Positions 1 through 7,813 of a DNA stretch of 41,820 nt are shown here, piece after piece. The notes beneath the pieces are model-generated. The model was not told where the DNA came from and did not search any database. It saw nothing but the letters and a program-made list of their open reading frames with translations. Numbering within the stretch: position 1 is the stretch's first letter; each line of letters starts with the position of its first letter. The stretch is taken from assembly GCA_035301545.1 (NCBI GenBank), contig DATGUA010000009.1, positions 1-41,820 of the forward strand, written 5' to 3'. This stretch comes from DATGUA01 sp035301545. Its GTDB lineage: Bacteria > Bacillota > Clostridia > Tissierellales > Tissierellaceae. Both the position numbers and the translations under genes were made by a program.

Positions 1-767
1 AAGGATTTATGACCAAGGCATGGGTTACATCTTTTTGGATATTAGTTGGTTTTGCAGTAATAGGATTACCTAGTGTATCTCAAAGAGCTATGAGTTATAA
101 AGATTCTAAAAGCTTACATTCTGGAATTAAATATGGAACGGTAGTTTCAGTTATTTTATTAATAGGTATGCATTTAGTAGGAGCATTTGGAGCTACATTA
201 GTTTCTGGCATAGATTCAGGAGATCTAGTAGTACCAACATTAGCTACTAATATGTTTCCAAGTGTGATAGCTGGACTAATATTAGCAGGACCTCTTGCTT
301 CTGTAATGTCTACAGTAGATTCTCAGCTTTTAGTAGTAGTAGGGGCTATAGTAAATGATTTAATAGTGAATTATATAAGACCTGAGATTAGAAAAGACCC
401 TAAGAAGAGTTCTAGATTAACTATAGGAGCAGCAGTAGTACTAGGGATAATTATATTTATAATAGCAATGGATCCACCAGAATTAATGGTGTGGTTAAAC
501 TTATTTGCATCAGCTGGACAATTATCTACATTCTTATGGCCTATAATATTAGGACTATACTGGAAAAAGGCTAATGCTCAAGGTGCTATAGCAAGTATGA
601 TAGTAGGTATAGGAACTTATGTAAGTTGTAATTATCTCTGGCCTAGACCAATGGGAATGGATCCTATAGTTTTATCACTGATATTATCATTAGGGGCTTT
701 CATTTTAGTATCTAATATAACAGAAAAACCATCAGATAAGGTAATAGAATTATTCTGGGGTATATAA
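1..767 (+). CDS. Sodium/solute symporter, SSF family (PanF-like), 5' truncated
   Basis: This is the C-terminal half of a sodium-coupled solute transporter in the cell membrane. The reading frame is open to the left edge of the window, and the first in-frame ATG at 9 has no ribosome binding site, so the gene starts outside. About 254 residues are visible, against 450-500 for the family. Visible family signs are the LPSVSQRAMSYKD stretch near the start, typical of the region after helix 6-7 in sodium/pantothenate symporters, the ASVMSTVDSQLL segment, and five or six further hydrophobic helices including WPIILGLYWKKANAQGA. Pantothenate is the best substrate guess from this resemblance, but SSF substrates cannot be read from sequence. 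A bidirectional hairpin terminator follows. Confidence 0.85.
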   Translation, partial: GFMTKAWVTSFWILVGFAVIGLPSVSQRAMSYKDSKSLHSGIKYGTVVSVILLIGMHLVGAFGATLVSGIDSGDLVVPTLATNMFPSVIAGLILAGPLASVMSTVDSQLLVVVGAIVNDLIVNYIRPEIRKDPKKSSRLTIGAAVVLGIIIFIIAMDPPELMVWLNLFASAGQLSTFLWPIILGLYWKKANAQGAIASMIVGIGTYVSCNYLWPRPMGMDPIVLSLILSLGAFILVSNITEKPSDKVIELFWGI

Positions 768-777
768 TAGTAAACAA

Positions 778-814
778 AAAATCCTCTCTTTAGTCTAGAC
801 TAAAGGAGGATTTT
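778..814. terminator. Bidirectional intrinsic terminator between symporter and channel genes
   Basis: The arms ATCCTC(T)CTTTAGTC and GACTAAAGGAGGAT pair with one bulged T and a short loop. They are flanked by a T-run on the right and an A-run on the left, so the hairpin can end transcription from the symporter (+) and from the convergent channel gene (-). Confidence 0.8.
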
Positions 815-844
815 AAATTGTAATAGTTTGATTTACATATTTAT

Positions 845-2092
845 TTAAATCTCTTTATTATTATCTTCTTCAACTTTATTTTCAAATTTTTCTAATTGTC
901 TTTTAGCAAATTCTCTTCCACCTAGTCCAAAAGATAGAGCAAAGGCTACTGAAAGTCCACCAAGTACTAATAAGAATGCTATATTAACAATAGTAGATGC
1001 AAATTTAATTTGTTCTAAAGTCATAAATACTGCAAATACAATTATCATATATTTAGTAATGGCAGCTGCAAATGGACTATTTGCATATTTGTTTATAAGA
1101 TTTTCTACAAGGTATCCTGCTAAGATTCCTACTCCTATTATTATAAATCCACTTATTAATAGAGGTAGATAAGCGATTACTGCATATCCTATAGTGTTTA
1201 ATACATCAAGTTTTAATACTCTTAAAGCTTCGACAGTCATAAATAGAATAATAACAATTTGCACTATATTAGCGATTATTTTAGATAGATTAAATTTAGG
1301 AATATTTCCATCTGTACTTTCATCTATCCAATGAAATACTTTTTCTATACCTGCTCTAGTGAGTAGGTCTTCTAATACTTTAGATATAAATTGTGCTATA
1401 TAATATCCAAGAACTATTAGAATAATAGCTACAAATATATTTGGAACCATTCTCATTACATTATTTAATACTATTAATATTGGTTCTGTAAGTGTAACAA
1501 TACTTAATGTTTCTAATGCCATTGTAATAACAGGAATTAGAAATAGTCCAAATACTACTTTTGAAAGTACATTTGCTAAAGTGTATTGTTGTTTTTCAAC
1601 TGATTCTTTTGTAGAATCATCTGATAATTGTGGACTAAATTTATTATACCATTTGTCAATATTTACAGTTTGTAAAAATGTGTAGCTTAGATCTCTTAAT
1701 ATCTTAGCTATAAAGTATCCAATAAATAATATGATACCTGCTCCTATAAGTCTTGGAATAAATGCAAGTAAATTTTGCATCATATTAGATATTGGTGCTG
1801 ATACTGAATCCATATCTAATGTGTCTAATATACTTGGTATAAATAACAAAAATACTAAAAAGTATATTATCTGAGCTATATCTTGGACCTTATCTTCTCC
1901 ATATTCTGGATCTGCTGGTTTTTGTCCTCTAGCTAAATATTCATCTACTTTCGTTTTGAATAATAATTTTTCTATAATTTGTCTTGCTAAGGATGCAACC
2001 CCCCAAGCTATTAAAAGTAGAAGTATAGCTTTTAAAATACTTGGTATATATCCAATTATACCTTCTAACGTATTACCAAAATAATAATCCAT
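845..2092 (-). CDS. Mechanosensitive ion channel superfamily protein with conserved TM-helix repeats
   Basis: A 415-residue polytopic membrane protein. The repeated pattern of a long hydrophobic helix followed by a short amphipathic segment (for example LIGAGIILFIGYFIAKILRD, IFVAIILIVLGYYIAQFISK, LISGFIIIGVGILAGYLVEN) is typical of the 'conserved TM helix' proteins related to MscS, such as CmpX. A final helix pair with a glycine-rich turn (LLVLGGLSVAFALSFGLGGREFAKRQLEKF) resembles the pore-proximal part of that family. The C-terminal tail is short and charged; there is no large cytoplasmic MscS beta domain, so gating and physiological role are unknown. The start is ATG at 2092 with a GGGGG sequence upstream. 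It is probably a single-gene unit, ended by the shared hairpin at 778-814. Confidence 0.8.
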   Translation of the reverse strand: MDYYFGNTLEGIIGYIPSILKAILLLLIAWGVASLARQIIEKLLFKTKVDEYLARGQKPADPEYGEDKVQDIAQIIYFLVFLLFIPSILDTLDMDSVSAPISNMMQNLLAFIPRLIGAGIILFIGYFIAKILRDLSYTFLQTVNIDKWYNKFSPQLSDDSTKESVEKQQYTLANVLSKVVFGLFLIPVITMALETLSIVTLTEPILIVLNNVMRMVPNIFVAIILIVLGYYIAQFISKVLEDLLTRAGIEKVFHWIDESTDGNIPKFNLSKIIANIVQIVIILFMTVEALRVLKLDVLNTIGYAVIAYLPLLISGFIIIGVGILAGYLVENLINKYANSPFAAAITKYMIIVFAVFMTLEQIKFASTIVNIAFLLVLGGLSVAFALSFGLGGREFAKRQLEKFENKVEEDNNKEI

Positions 2093-2189
2093 AATTCATT
2101 CCCCCTATATTTTTGTTCTTTTTAATTGATATATAATTGTAGTTACCCTAGTTTTTTAATAATACTCATAATTTGTAAAAAAATGTAAT

Positions 2190-2219
2190 TTGGCAAATAT
2201 TTTATAGATATGTTATAAT
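2190..2219 (+). promoter_or_regulatory. Promoter of the MarR-family gene
   Basis: TTGGCA at 2190-2195 and TATAAT at 2214-2219 are separated by 18 bases, with a TG one base before the -10 box (extended -10). The leader then contains GAATTAGAGATA at 2241-2252, which matches 11 of 12 bases of the right part of the palindrome at 2723-2740 and could be a weak autoregulatory half-site. Confidence 0.6.
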
Positions 2220-2284
2220 TAATTAAAATTAGGAATATATGAATTAGAGATAAATGATTTAAAGATAATCTTGGGGGTATGTAT

Positions 2285-2704
2285 ATGAATGAGAAAAGCT
2301 TAAAACTCTTAGTAGTAATGTTAAGAGCATCTCAAACAGTAACAGATTTAGTTAAAAAAGATATGAAAGAATATGGAATAAATCCAACAGAATTTACTGT
2401 TCTTGAACTTTTATATAATAAAGGAGATCAACCTATACAAAAGATAGGAGAAAAAATTTTATTAGCTAGTAGTAGTATAACTTATGTAGTAGACCAGTTA
2501 GAGAAAAAATCTTTTGTTAAAAGAGTGGATTGTCCTGATGATAGAAGGATAAAATTTGCCTCTATAACTGAATATGGAATAGAATTTATGGATAAAATAT
2601 TTCCACAACACGAAGAAAGAATTAGAGAAATATTTAATAATTTAACAGAAGAAGAAATAGATAAGTCTATAGAATTATTTAAAAAGATAGGGCTACAAAA
2701 GTAG
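2285..2704 (+). CDS. MarR-family transcriptional regulator, probably MhqR-like
   Basis: A winged-helix repressor of about 139 residues, the usual MarR length. The core is visible as FTVLELLYNKGDQPIQKIGEKI, the recognition helix region ASSSITYVVDQLEKKSFVKRV and the wing DCPDDRRIKFASITEYG. I place the start at the ATG at 2285, because the GGGGG at 2273-2277 lies 7 bases before it; the ATG at 2279 is too close. The next gene is a ring-cleaving dioxygenase and the space between them holds a perfect palindrome. This matches the Bacillus subtilis arrangement in which MhqR represses ring-cleaving dioxygenase and azoreductase genes in response to quinones and catechols. The name is inferred from family and context. 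Confidence 0.85.
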   Translation: MNEKSLKLLVVMLRASQTVTDLVKKDMKEYGINPTEFTVLELLYNKGDQPIQKIGEKILLASSSITYVVDQLEKKSFVKRVDCPDDRRIKFASITEYGIEFMDKIFPQHEERIREIFNNLTEEEIDKSIELFKKIGLQK

Positions 2705-2722
2705 CCATTTAATTTAAAGATA

Positions 2723-2740
2723 TATCTCGAATTCGAGATA
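2723..2740. promoter_or_regulatory. Putative MhqR operator, perfect 18-bp palindrome
   Basis: TATCTCGAATTCGAGATA is fully self-complementary and lies between the MarR gene and the dioxygenase, 20 bases before the dioxygenase ATG. It agrees with my recollection of the MhqR box consensus in B. subtilis (tATCTcgaAtTCgAGATa). Its position close to the ribosome binding site suggests blocking of transcription into the dioxygenase gene, or of a promoter just upstream. Confidence 0.75.
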
Positions 2741-2760
2741 AATTATAAGGAGGAATAATA

Positions 2761-3708
2761 ATGAAAAAGAGAAATGTAGGAATTCATCATATAACATCAA
2801 TAGTAGGTAATCCTCAGAAGAATGCAGAATTTTATGGAGAGGTATTAGGTCTTAGGATGGTGAAGAAATCAGTTAATTTTGATGATCCAAGAGTTTACCA
2901 TTTATATTTTGGAGATAAGGATGCTAGACCTGGAACCATAATAACATTTTTCCCATATGAGGATGCTGGGGAAGGTATAGTAGGTGATGGTCAAGTAGGA
3001 GTAACCACATATATAATTCCAGGGGGAGCTATGAGTTTTTGGGAAGATAGATTGGGTAAGTTTAATATAGATTATAAAATAAGTGAAAGATTTAATGAAA
3101 AATACCTAGAATTTAATGATCCTCACGGTCTAAAATTAGAATTAGTAGAAAGGAAAGATGGAGTTAAAAACCATTGGGGATTAGATGATATAGATTCTAG
3201 TGTAGCTATAAAGGGATTTGGAGGGGCGGTATTTTATTCTCATTTTCCAGAAGTAACAGCTAAGACTGTGGAAGAGATGCTGGGACTGGAAAGGATAGGA
3301 AGAGAAGGAGATTTTTTAAGATTTAAATCTTCAGGAGATATTGGAAATATTATTGATGTGAAAATGGTGTCTAGTGGTAGAGGAAAAAATAATATTGGTA
3401 CGGTACACCATATATCATGGAGGGCCGAGGATGAAGAAGATTTATTAGAATGGCAAGAACTAGCAAGGGAAAATAAATTTGTTGTGACAGATATAAAGGA
3501 GAGAAATTACTTTAAATCTATTTACTTTAGAGAAAGAGGAGGAATCCTATTTGAAATAGCTACTGATGGTCCAGGATTTACCTTTGATGAAGATATAGAT
3601 TCCTTAGGAGAAAAATTTGTCCTACCTGAGTGGCATGAGGATAAAAGAGAAAGGCTAGAGAAAACTTTACCACCAATTAATATAAGAAGAGGGCAGGAAA
3701 GTAAATAA
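2761..3708 (+). CDS. Ring-cleaving dioxygenase of the VOC superfamily (MhqA/MhqO-like)
   Basis: A 315-residue protein with two vicinal-oxygen-chelate halves. Each half begins with a His-containing strand (GIHHIT, residues 7-12; GTVHHISW in the second half) and ends with a Glu-containing strand (LKLELVE; GILFEIATDGPGF), giving the family's metal-binding His and Glu positions. The family includes the MhqA, MhqE and MhqO proteins of Bacillus, which are linked to resistance to hydroquinones and catechol-type electrophiles and are thought to open aromatic rings. It starts at ATG 2761 behind TAAGGAGG and is followed by a strong terminator. With its MarR gene it forms a compact detoxification unit. 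An oxygen-dependent enzyme in a probable anaerobe is noteworthy; the real substrate may be another electrophile. Confidence 0.85.
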   Translation: MKKRNVGIHHITSIVGNPQKNAEFYGEVLGLRMVKKSVNFDDPRVYHLYFGDKDARPGTIITFFPYEDAGEGIVGDGQVGVTTYIIPGGAMSFWEDRLGKFNIDYKISERFNEKYLEFNDPHGLKLELVERKDGVKNHWGLDDIDSSVAIKGFGGAVFYSHFPEVTAKTVEEMLGLERIGREGDFLRFKSSGDIGNIIDVKMVSSGRGKNNIGTVHHISWRAEDEEDLLEWQELARENKFVVTDIKERNYFKSIYFRERGGILFEIATDGPGFTFDEDIDSLGEKFVLPEWHEDKRERLEKTLPPINIRRGQESK

Positions 3709-3720
3709 TAAATTAGTAAA

Positions 3721-3758
3721 ATAATCATAATCCTTGAAAGGATTATGATTATTTTTTG
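3721..3758 (+). terminator. Intrinsic terminator after the dioxygenase gene
   Basis: Arms ATAATCATAATCCTT and AAGGATTATGATTAT form a perfect 15-bp stem, followed by TTTTTT. Confidence 0.9.
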
Positions 3759-3938
3759 TTTGGGGAAAATTCAATTTACAAAGAAATCCAATTAATCTTT
3801 AGTAAGTTTGAATAAGTACCACTGTAATTATTTAAGTATATTATTTATGGTAAGTAATGATGTTAAGGCACACTATATACTTTCCATAATCTTAACTTTG
3901 ATTCCTATTGACATAATTTTAAAAATAAATCAGTAATA

Positions 3939-3971
3939 ATTGTTGACTGTCGACAATATATATGTTATATT
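3939..3971 (+). promoter_or_regulatory. Promoter of the GntR gene with overlapping candidate operator
   Basis: TTGACT (3943-3948) and TATATT (3966-3971) are 17 bases apart, and TG at 3963-3964 gives an extended -10. The near-perfect inverted repeat ATTGTTGACTGTCGACAAT (3939-3957; one mismatched pair around a central T) covers the -35 box. The stretch TGTCGACAATATA recurs in the promoter of the hydrolase gene at 4705-4732, which points to autoregulation plus control of the operon by the GntR protein. FadR-type GntR sites usually have the T-N-GT...AC-N-A form seen here. Confidence 0.65.
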
Positions 3972-4003
3972 ACCAGTAATAAGTTTAGTTAAAGGAGGCT
4001 AAA

Positions 4004-4669
4004 ATGAAGAGTCTAACCCAAGAGAACATATCAAAAAGGCTAAATCTAAATGATATGGTAGTAGATTATATAAAAGAAGGAATATTATCTGGTTTATATA
4101 AAAGTGGAGACCGCATATTAGAAAAGCAACTTTCAAATGAATTAAATATAAGTAGGGCCCCTATTAGAGAAGGAATAATGCAATTAGAAAAAGAGGGAAT
4201 TGTAACAGTCATACCTAGAAAAGGAACATATATAAGAGAATTTAAACCAGAAGATATCCAAGAGGTCTTTGATATAAGGATCTTACTTGAAAATAATATA
4301 ATTGAAATACTTATAAATGAAAACAAATTAAAAGATTCAGATTTTAAATTTTTAAATAAATTAGTAGATGAAATGGTAGAAATAGTAAGGTCTAATATTT
4401 CTGATAAGGAAAAGTCTATACAAATAAATTTAAAAGATATGGAATTCCATAGGTATATATGGGAAAAATCTGGTAGCAAAAGAAGAGTAATAATATTAGA
4501 TGGACTGTTTTTCCAATTAAGAATGGCTATGTTATATGATATGGAGAAAACAGGGGACTTACTAGTTTCTGCAACTGATCACTATAAAATAATAGAAAGC
4601 CTGCAGGTTAAAGATATAGAAAGAAGTAAAAAGGAATTATCTAATCATATCATTACCTATGGTAAATAG
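4004..4669 (+). CDS. GntR-family transcriptional regulator, FadR/FCD subfamily
   Basis: A 221-residue one-component regulator. Residues 10-75 are the winged HTH (MVVDYIKEGILSGLYKSGDRI, LSNELNISRAPIREGIMQLEKEGIVTVIPRKGTYIREF). The rest is an all-helical FCD effector domain beginning at EDIQEVFDIRILLENNIIE; FCD domains usually bind carboxylic acids or amino acids through a metal. It starts at ATG 4004 behind AAAGGAGG. It precedes the catabolic cluster in the same direction and shares a promoter motif with it, so it is the likely local regulator. This differs from known ectoine catabolic clusters, which are controlled by the MocR-type regulator EnuR, often with AsnC/Lrp proteins. The inducer is unknown. 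Confidence 0.9.
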   Translation: MKSLTQENISKRLNLNDMVVDYIKEGILSGLYKSGDRILEKQLSNELNISRAPIREGIMQLEKEGIVTVIPRKGTYIREFKPEDIQEVFDIRILLENNIIEILINENKLKDSDFKFLNKLVDEMVEIVRSNISDKEKSIQINLKDMEFHRYIWEKSGSKRRVIILDGLFFQLRMAMLYDMEKTGDLLVSATDHYKIIESLQVKDIERSKKELSNHIITYGK

Positions 4670-4700
4670 AAGCTAAGATATCTTATTTTTATTTACCATA
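4658..4700 (+). terminator. Weak terminator or attenuator between the GntR and hydrolase genes
   Basis: Two nested structures are visible: TATGGTAAAT (4658-4667) pairing with ATTTACCATA (4691-4700), and an inner TAAGATATCTTA followed by TTTTT. This probably separates the regulator transcript from the operon that starts at the next promoter. Confidence 0.45.
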
Positions 4701-4704
4701 AGTT

Positions 4705-4732
4705 TTGTCAATCTGTGTCGACAATATACAAT
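4705..4732 (+). promoter_or_regulatory. Promoter of the catabolic operon with shared GntR motif
   Basis: TTGTCA (4705-4710) and TACAAT (4727-4732) are 16 bases apart. The spacer holds TGTCGACAATATA (4716-4728), identical to the motif in the GntR gene's own promoter. TTGTC at 4705-4709 and GACAA at 4720-4724 form the arms of a spaced inverted repeat. Confidence 0.6.
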
Positions 4733-4760
4733 ACAATAAATATAAAAAGGAGTGTAGAAA

Positions 4761-5936
4761 ATGAAAGAATTATATTTTTCAGTAGAAGAGTACAAGGAAA
4801 GATTAAAAAGAACAAAATCAAAGATGGAAGAGAAAGGTTTAGATTTGTTAATAGTAACAGATCCAGCTAATATGAATTATTTAACAGGTTTTGATGGTTG
4901 GTCTTTTTATGTTCACCAATGTCTAATTGTAGCATTAGATAGGGAAGAACCTATATGGGTTGGGCGTGGGCAAGATGCAAATGCAGCCGAAATTACTTCC
5001 TATCTGAATGAGGAAAACGTAATCCCATATACAGATGACTATGTACAATCTCTTGTAAAACATCCTATGGATTTTGTATCTGACATTATTCAAAGGGAAG
5101 GTTATGGAAATAAAACTATCGGGACAGAAATGGATACCTATTATTTTACTGCAAAATGCCAGGAAAGTTTAGTTTCAAACTTAAAAAATGCAAAATTTAA
5201 AGATGCTACAAATCTAGTAAATTGGGTGAAAATCATTAAGTCAGATAAAGAGATTGAATATATCAGAAAGGCAGCTATAATAGTAGAAAAAACTATGGAA
5301 ACAGCTTATAATTCAGTGGAAAAAGGAGTCAGGCAGAATGAAGCTGCTGCAAACGTATATCATGCACAAATATATGGAACCGAAGAATTTGGAGGAGATT
5401 ATACATCAATAGTACCACTTATGCCTAGTGGAGTAAGAACCTCAACACCTCATTTAAGCTGGACAGATGAAAAATATAATGAAGGAGATACTGTAATACT
5501 GGAGTTAGCAGGATGTTATAGAAGATATCATTGCCCATTGTCTAGAACTATGATAATAGGAGAGGCACCACAAAAGGTAAAAGATTTAGCTAATGTAGTA
5601 GCTGAAGGTTTAACTGATGCATTAAATTCTATAAAACCTGGTATTACCTGTGAGGAAGTTGAAAGAGTGTGGGCTAAAAGCATATCTAAAAGTGGATTTA
5701 TAAAAGATTCTCGTATAGGTTATTCTATGGGTCTTAATTTTCCGCCGGATTGGGGAGAGCATACTGCAAGTTTCAGACCAGGAGATAAAACAGTATTGGA
5801 ACCTAATATGACATTTCATATGATTCCTGGTATATGGTTAGATGACTGTGGAGTAGATATTAGTGAATCCTTTAGAGTCACAGAATCTGGAATAGAGTTA
5901 TTTACTAATTATCCTAGAAAATTATTAGAAAAATAA
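4761..5936 (+). CDS. doeA: M24-family hydrolase, ectoine hydrolase-like (DoeA/EutD)
   Basis: A 391-residue protein with the creatinase N-domain (about 1-150) and the pita-bread M24 domain (about 160-385). Several stretches match my recollection of DoeA/EutD ectoine hydrolases: DGWSFYVHQC (45-54), FGGDYTSIVP (210-219), PHLSW (230-234), RYHCPLSRT (255-263), GLNFPPDWGEHT (324-335) and EPNMTFHMIPG (347-357). The M24 metal ligands are largely gone: the usual Asp positions read ELAG and CPLSRT, and the Glu of the usual IEPG reads MIPG. This fits the metal-independent creatinase/EutD branch, not aminopeptidase P. Known EutD opens the ring of ectoine and 5-hydroxyectoine to give an N-acetyl-diaminobutyrate. 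It is the first gene of the operon, followed 20 bases later by a TRAP transporter. Substrate assignment is inference; creatinase or an amidinase-like role are alternatives. Confidence 0.75.
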   Translation: MKELYFSVEEYKERLKRTKSKMEEKGLDLLIVTDPANMNYLTGFDGWSFYVHQCLIVALDREEPIWVGRGQDANAAEITSYLNEENVIPYTDDYVQSLVKHPMDFVSDIIQREGYGNKTIGTEMDTYYFTAKCQESLVSNLKNAKFKDATNLVNWVKIIKSDKEIEYIRKAAIIVEKTMETAYNSVEKGVRQNEAAANVYHAQIYGTEEFGGDYTSIVPLMPSGVRTSTPHLSWTDEKYNEGDTVILELAGCYRRYHCPLSRTMIIGEAPQKVKDLANVVAEGLTDALNSIKPGITCEEVERVWAKSISKSGFIKDSRIGYSMGLNFPPDWGEHTASFRPGDKTVLEPNMTFHMIPGIWLDDCGVDISESFRVTESGIELFTNYPRKLLEK

Positions 5937-5956
5937 TTTAAGTAAGAGGTGATCAT

Positions 5957-6529
5957 ATGAAAATTAACAAGTGGATAGGTAAGGTTGAAGAATTTATATT
6001 AAGTATTTCCGTAGTGATTATGGCTATATTACTAGTATTTGGTGTAATAATGAGAGTAATATTTAATAATAGCTTAACCTTCTCAGAGGAAGTAGGGGAA
6101 ATGCTTATGATTGTAGTAACGTTTTTTGGAATATCATATTGTGCCAAAACAGGTAGGCATATTACTATGTCAATAATATTTGATATGGTAAGAAATAAAA
6201 ATAAAAAGATCCTTATGTATATAATAACTTTATTTTCTGCAGTAACGTTATTAGTATTAACATATATAGGTATAGATTATACAGTATCTACTATGAACTT
6301 TAAAATAATTACCCCAGCACTTCAGATGCCAAAATACTTAGTATATATTTTTATACCTTTAGGATTTTTATTAGGAACAATAGAATATATTACCACTTTT
6401 CTATTGAATTTTAGGGATAAAGAAAATCTTTATTTAACAAGTGAAATAAAGATTCCAATGGATTCAGAAATTAAAGTAGATTTAGATACTTTAATGGAAG
6501 AAGAATCCCCTATAAAGGAGGGAGAGTAA
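5957..6529 (+). CDS. TRAP transporter small membrane subunit (DctQ type)
   Basis: A 190-residue protein with four hydrophobic helices (about 12-35, 45-65, 85-108, 128-150) and an acidic, hydrophilic C-terminal tail. The segment SLTFSEEVGEMLMIVVTFFGISYCAKTGRHI is typical of DctQ subunits. With the large subunit immediately downstream (one-base gap) and the binding protein at 9004, it forms a sodium-driven uptake system. Known ectoine uptake systems of this class are TeaABC and UehABC. Start ATG 5957 behind AGAGGTGATC. Confidence 0.9.
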   Translation: MKINKWIGKVEEFILSISVVIMAILLVFGVIMRVIFNNSLTFSEEVGEMLMIVVTFFGISYCAKTGRHITMSIIFDMVRNKNKKILMYIITLFSAVTLLVLTYIGIDYTVSTMNFKIITPALQMPKYLVYIFIPLGFLLGTIEYITTFLLNFRDKENLYLTSEIKIPMDSEIKVDLDTLMEEESPIKEGE

Positions 6530-6530
6530 A

Positions 6531-7796
6531 ATGATATTAATATTAATGGGTATTTTAGTAATTACATTTTTACTTAACATCCCAATGTTTATAGGAATGA
6601 TAGTAGCACCTCTTGTAACGATGCTAGTTTATTTTCCTAACGTAAGTCCTGTAATAGCTATCCAACAATTAGTTGCAGGAATATCCCCTATAGTTTTATT
6701 ATCTGTACCAATGTTTATACTAGCTGCGGATATAATGAGTGTAGGGCAGACTTCAAATAGACTACTAGATTTTGTAGATACATTTGTAGGACATATACAC
6801 GGAGGAATGGCTATTACAACAGCTGCAACTTGTACATTATTTGGTTCCATATCAGGATCTACTCAAGCGACTGTAGTAGCTATAGGTAAGCCAATGAGAA
6901 ATAGGCTTGGAGATATAGGCTACAAAGATGAAGATACAATAGCTCTTATTATAAGTTCATCGATTATAGCACTATTAATACCACCAAGTATTTCCATGAT
7001 AATGTATGCAGTAGTTACTGGAACTTCAGTAGGGGATCTATTTATAGCAGGGGTTATTCCTGGATTACTTATACTATTAGTTTTTGCAATATATAGCTAT
7101 TTTAAAGCTAAAAAAGATAATATACCGAGAACTGATAGATTAAATATGAAAGAAAGATTTAGAGCCTTTAAAAAAGCAATAGCACCATTAGGCTTTCCGA
7201 TAATAATATTTGTAGGAATATATTCAGGCTTCTTTAGTCCAACAGAAGCGGCAGCAGTATCCGTATTATATGCTTTTATATTAGAAGTGTTTGTATTTAA
7301 ATCTATTGAAATAAAGGAGATAAAGGATATAACATTATCAACAGCAGTGGTCACAACAGCAGTATTTGTACTAGTTGGGGCAGGTGCATTATTATCATGG
7401 GTTATATCTTATGCTAGACTTCCACAACAAATAACAGAAACTGTATTAGGAACAAATCCATCTGCTATAAAAGTACTTATTACCGTAACCATATTTTTTT
7501 ATATAGCGGGGATGTTCGTGGATTCGCTAGTTGCAATAGTCATACTTACACCTATATTTTTTCCAGCTGCAATGCAAGCAGGAATTGATCCTATACATTT
7601 AGGTATAATTATAACTCTGCAGGCAGCTATAGCCTCTATAAGTCCACCTTTTGGATGTAATATATTTACAGCTAGTGCAGTCTTTGACTTACCTTATATG
7701 AAGGTAGTGAGAAAGTTACCAGTATATTTAGGACTTTTAGTTATAATAACAGTATTGATAATAGCTTTCCCACAACTTTCATTAATAATGCTTTAG
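6531..7796 (+). CDS. TRAP transporter large membrane subunit (DctM type)
   Basis: A 421-residue, strongly hydrophobic protein of about 12 helices, the normal DctM size. Family features are the early segment GHIHGGMAITTAATCTLFGSISGS with the conserved 'GSISGS' turn, and the late segment LQAAIASISPPFGCNIFTASAV. It carries sodium and substrate across the membrane together with the DctQ subunit; the ligand is delivered by the lipoprotein encoded at 9004. The gene starts one base after the DctQ stop, behind GGAGGGAGAG, so the two are translationally coupled. Confidence 0.92.
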   Translation: MILILMGILVITFLLNIPMFIGMIVAPLVTMLVYFPNVSPVIAIQQLVAGISPIVLLSVPMFILAADIMSVGQTSNRLLDFVDTFVGHIHGGMAITTAATCTLFGSISGSTQATVVAIGKPMRNRLGDIGYKDEDTIALIISSSIIALLIPPSISMIMYAVVTGTSVGDLFIAGVIPGLLILLVFAIYSYFKAKKDNIPRTDRLNMKERFRAFKKAIAPLGFPIIIFVGIYSGFFSPTEAAAVSVLYAFILEVFVFKSIEIKEIKDITLSTAVVTTAVFVLVGAGALLSWVISYARLPQQITETVLGTNPSAIKVLITVTIFFYIAGMFVDSLVAIVILTPIFFPAAMQAGIDPIHLGIIITLQAAIASISPPFGCNIFTASAVFDLPYMKVVRKLPVYLGLLVIITVLIIAFPQLSLIML

Positions 7797-7813
7797 CCAA
7801 GGAGGGATAGATT

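Noticed and set aside
3759..3938. Extra gene or riboswitch between the dioxygenase terminator and the GntR promoter
   Set aside because: The stretch has only short ORFs without ribosome binding sites. One TTGACA at 3908 could be an additional promoter, but it lacks a convincing -10 box.
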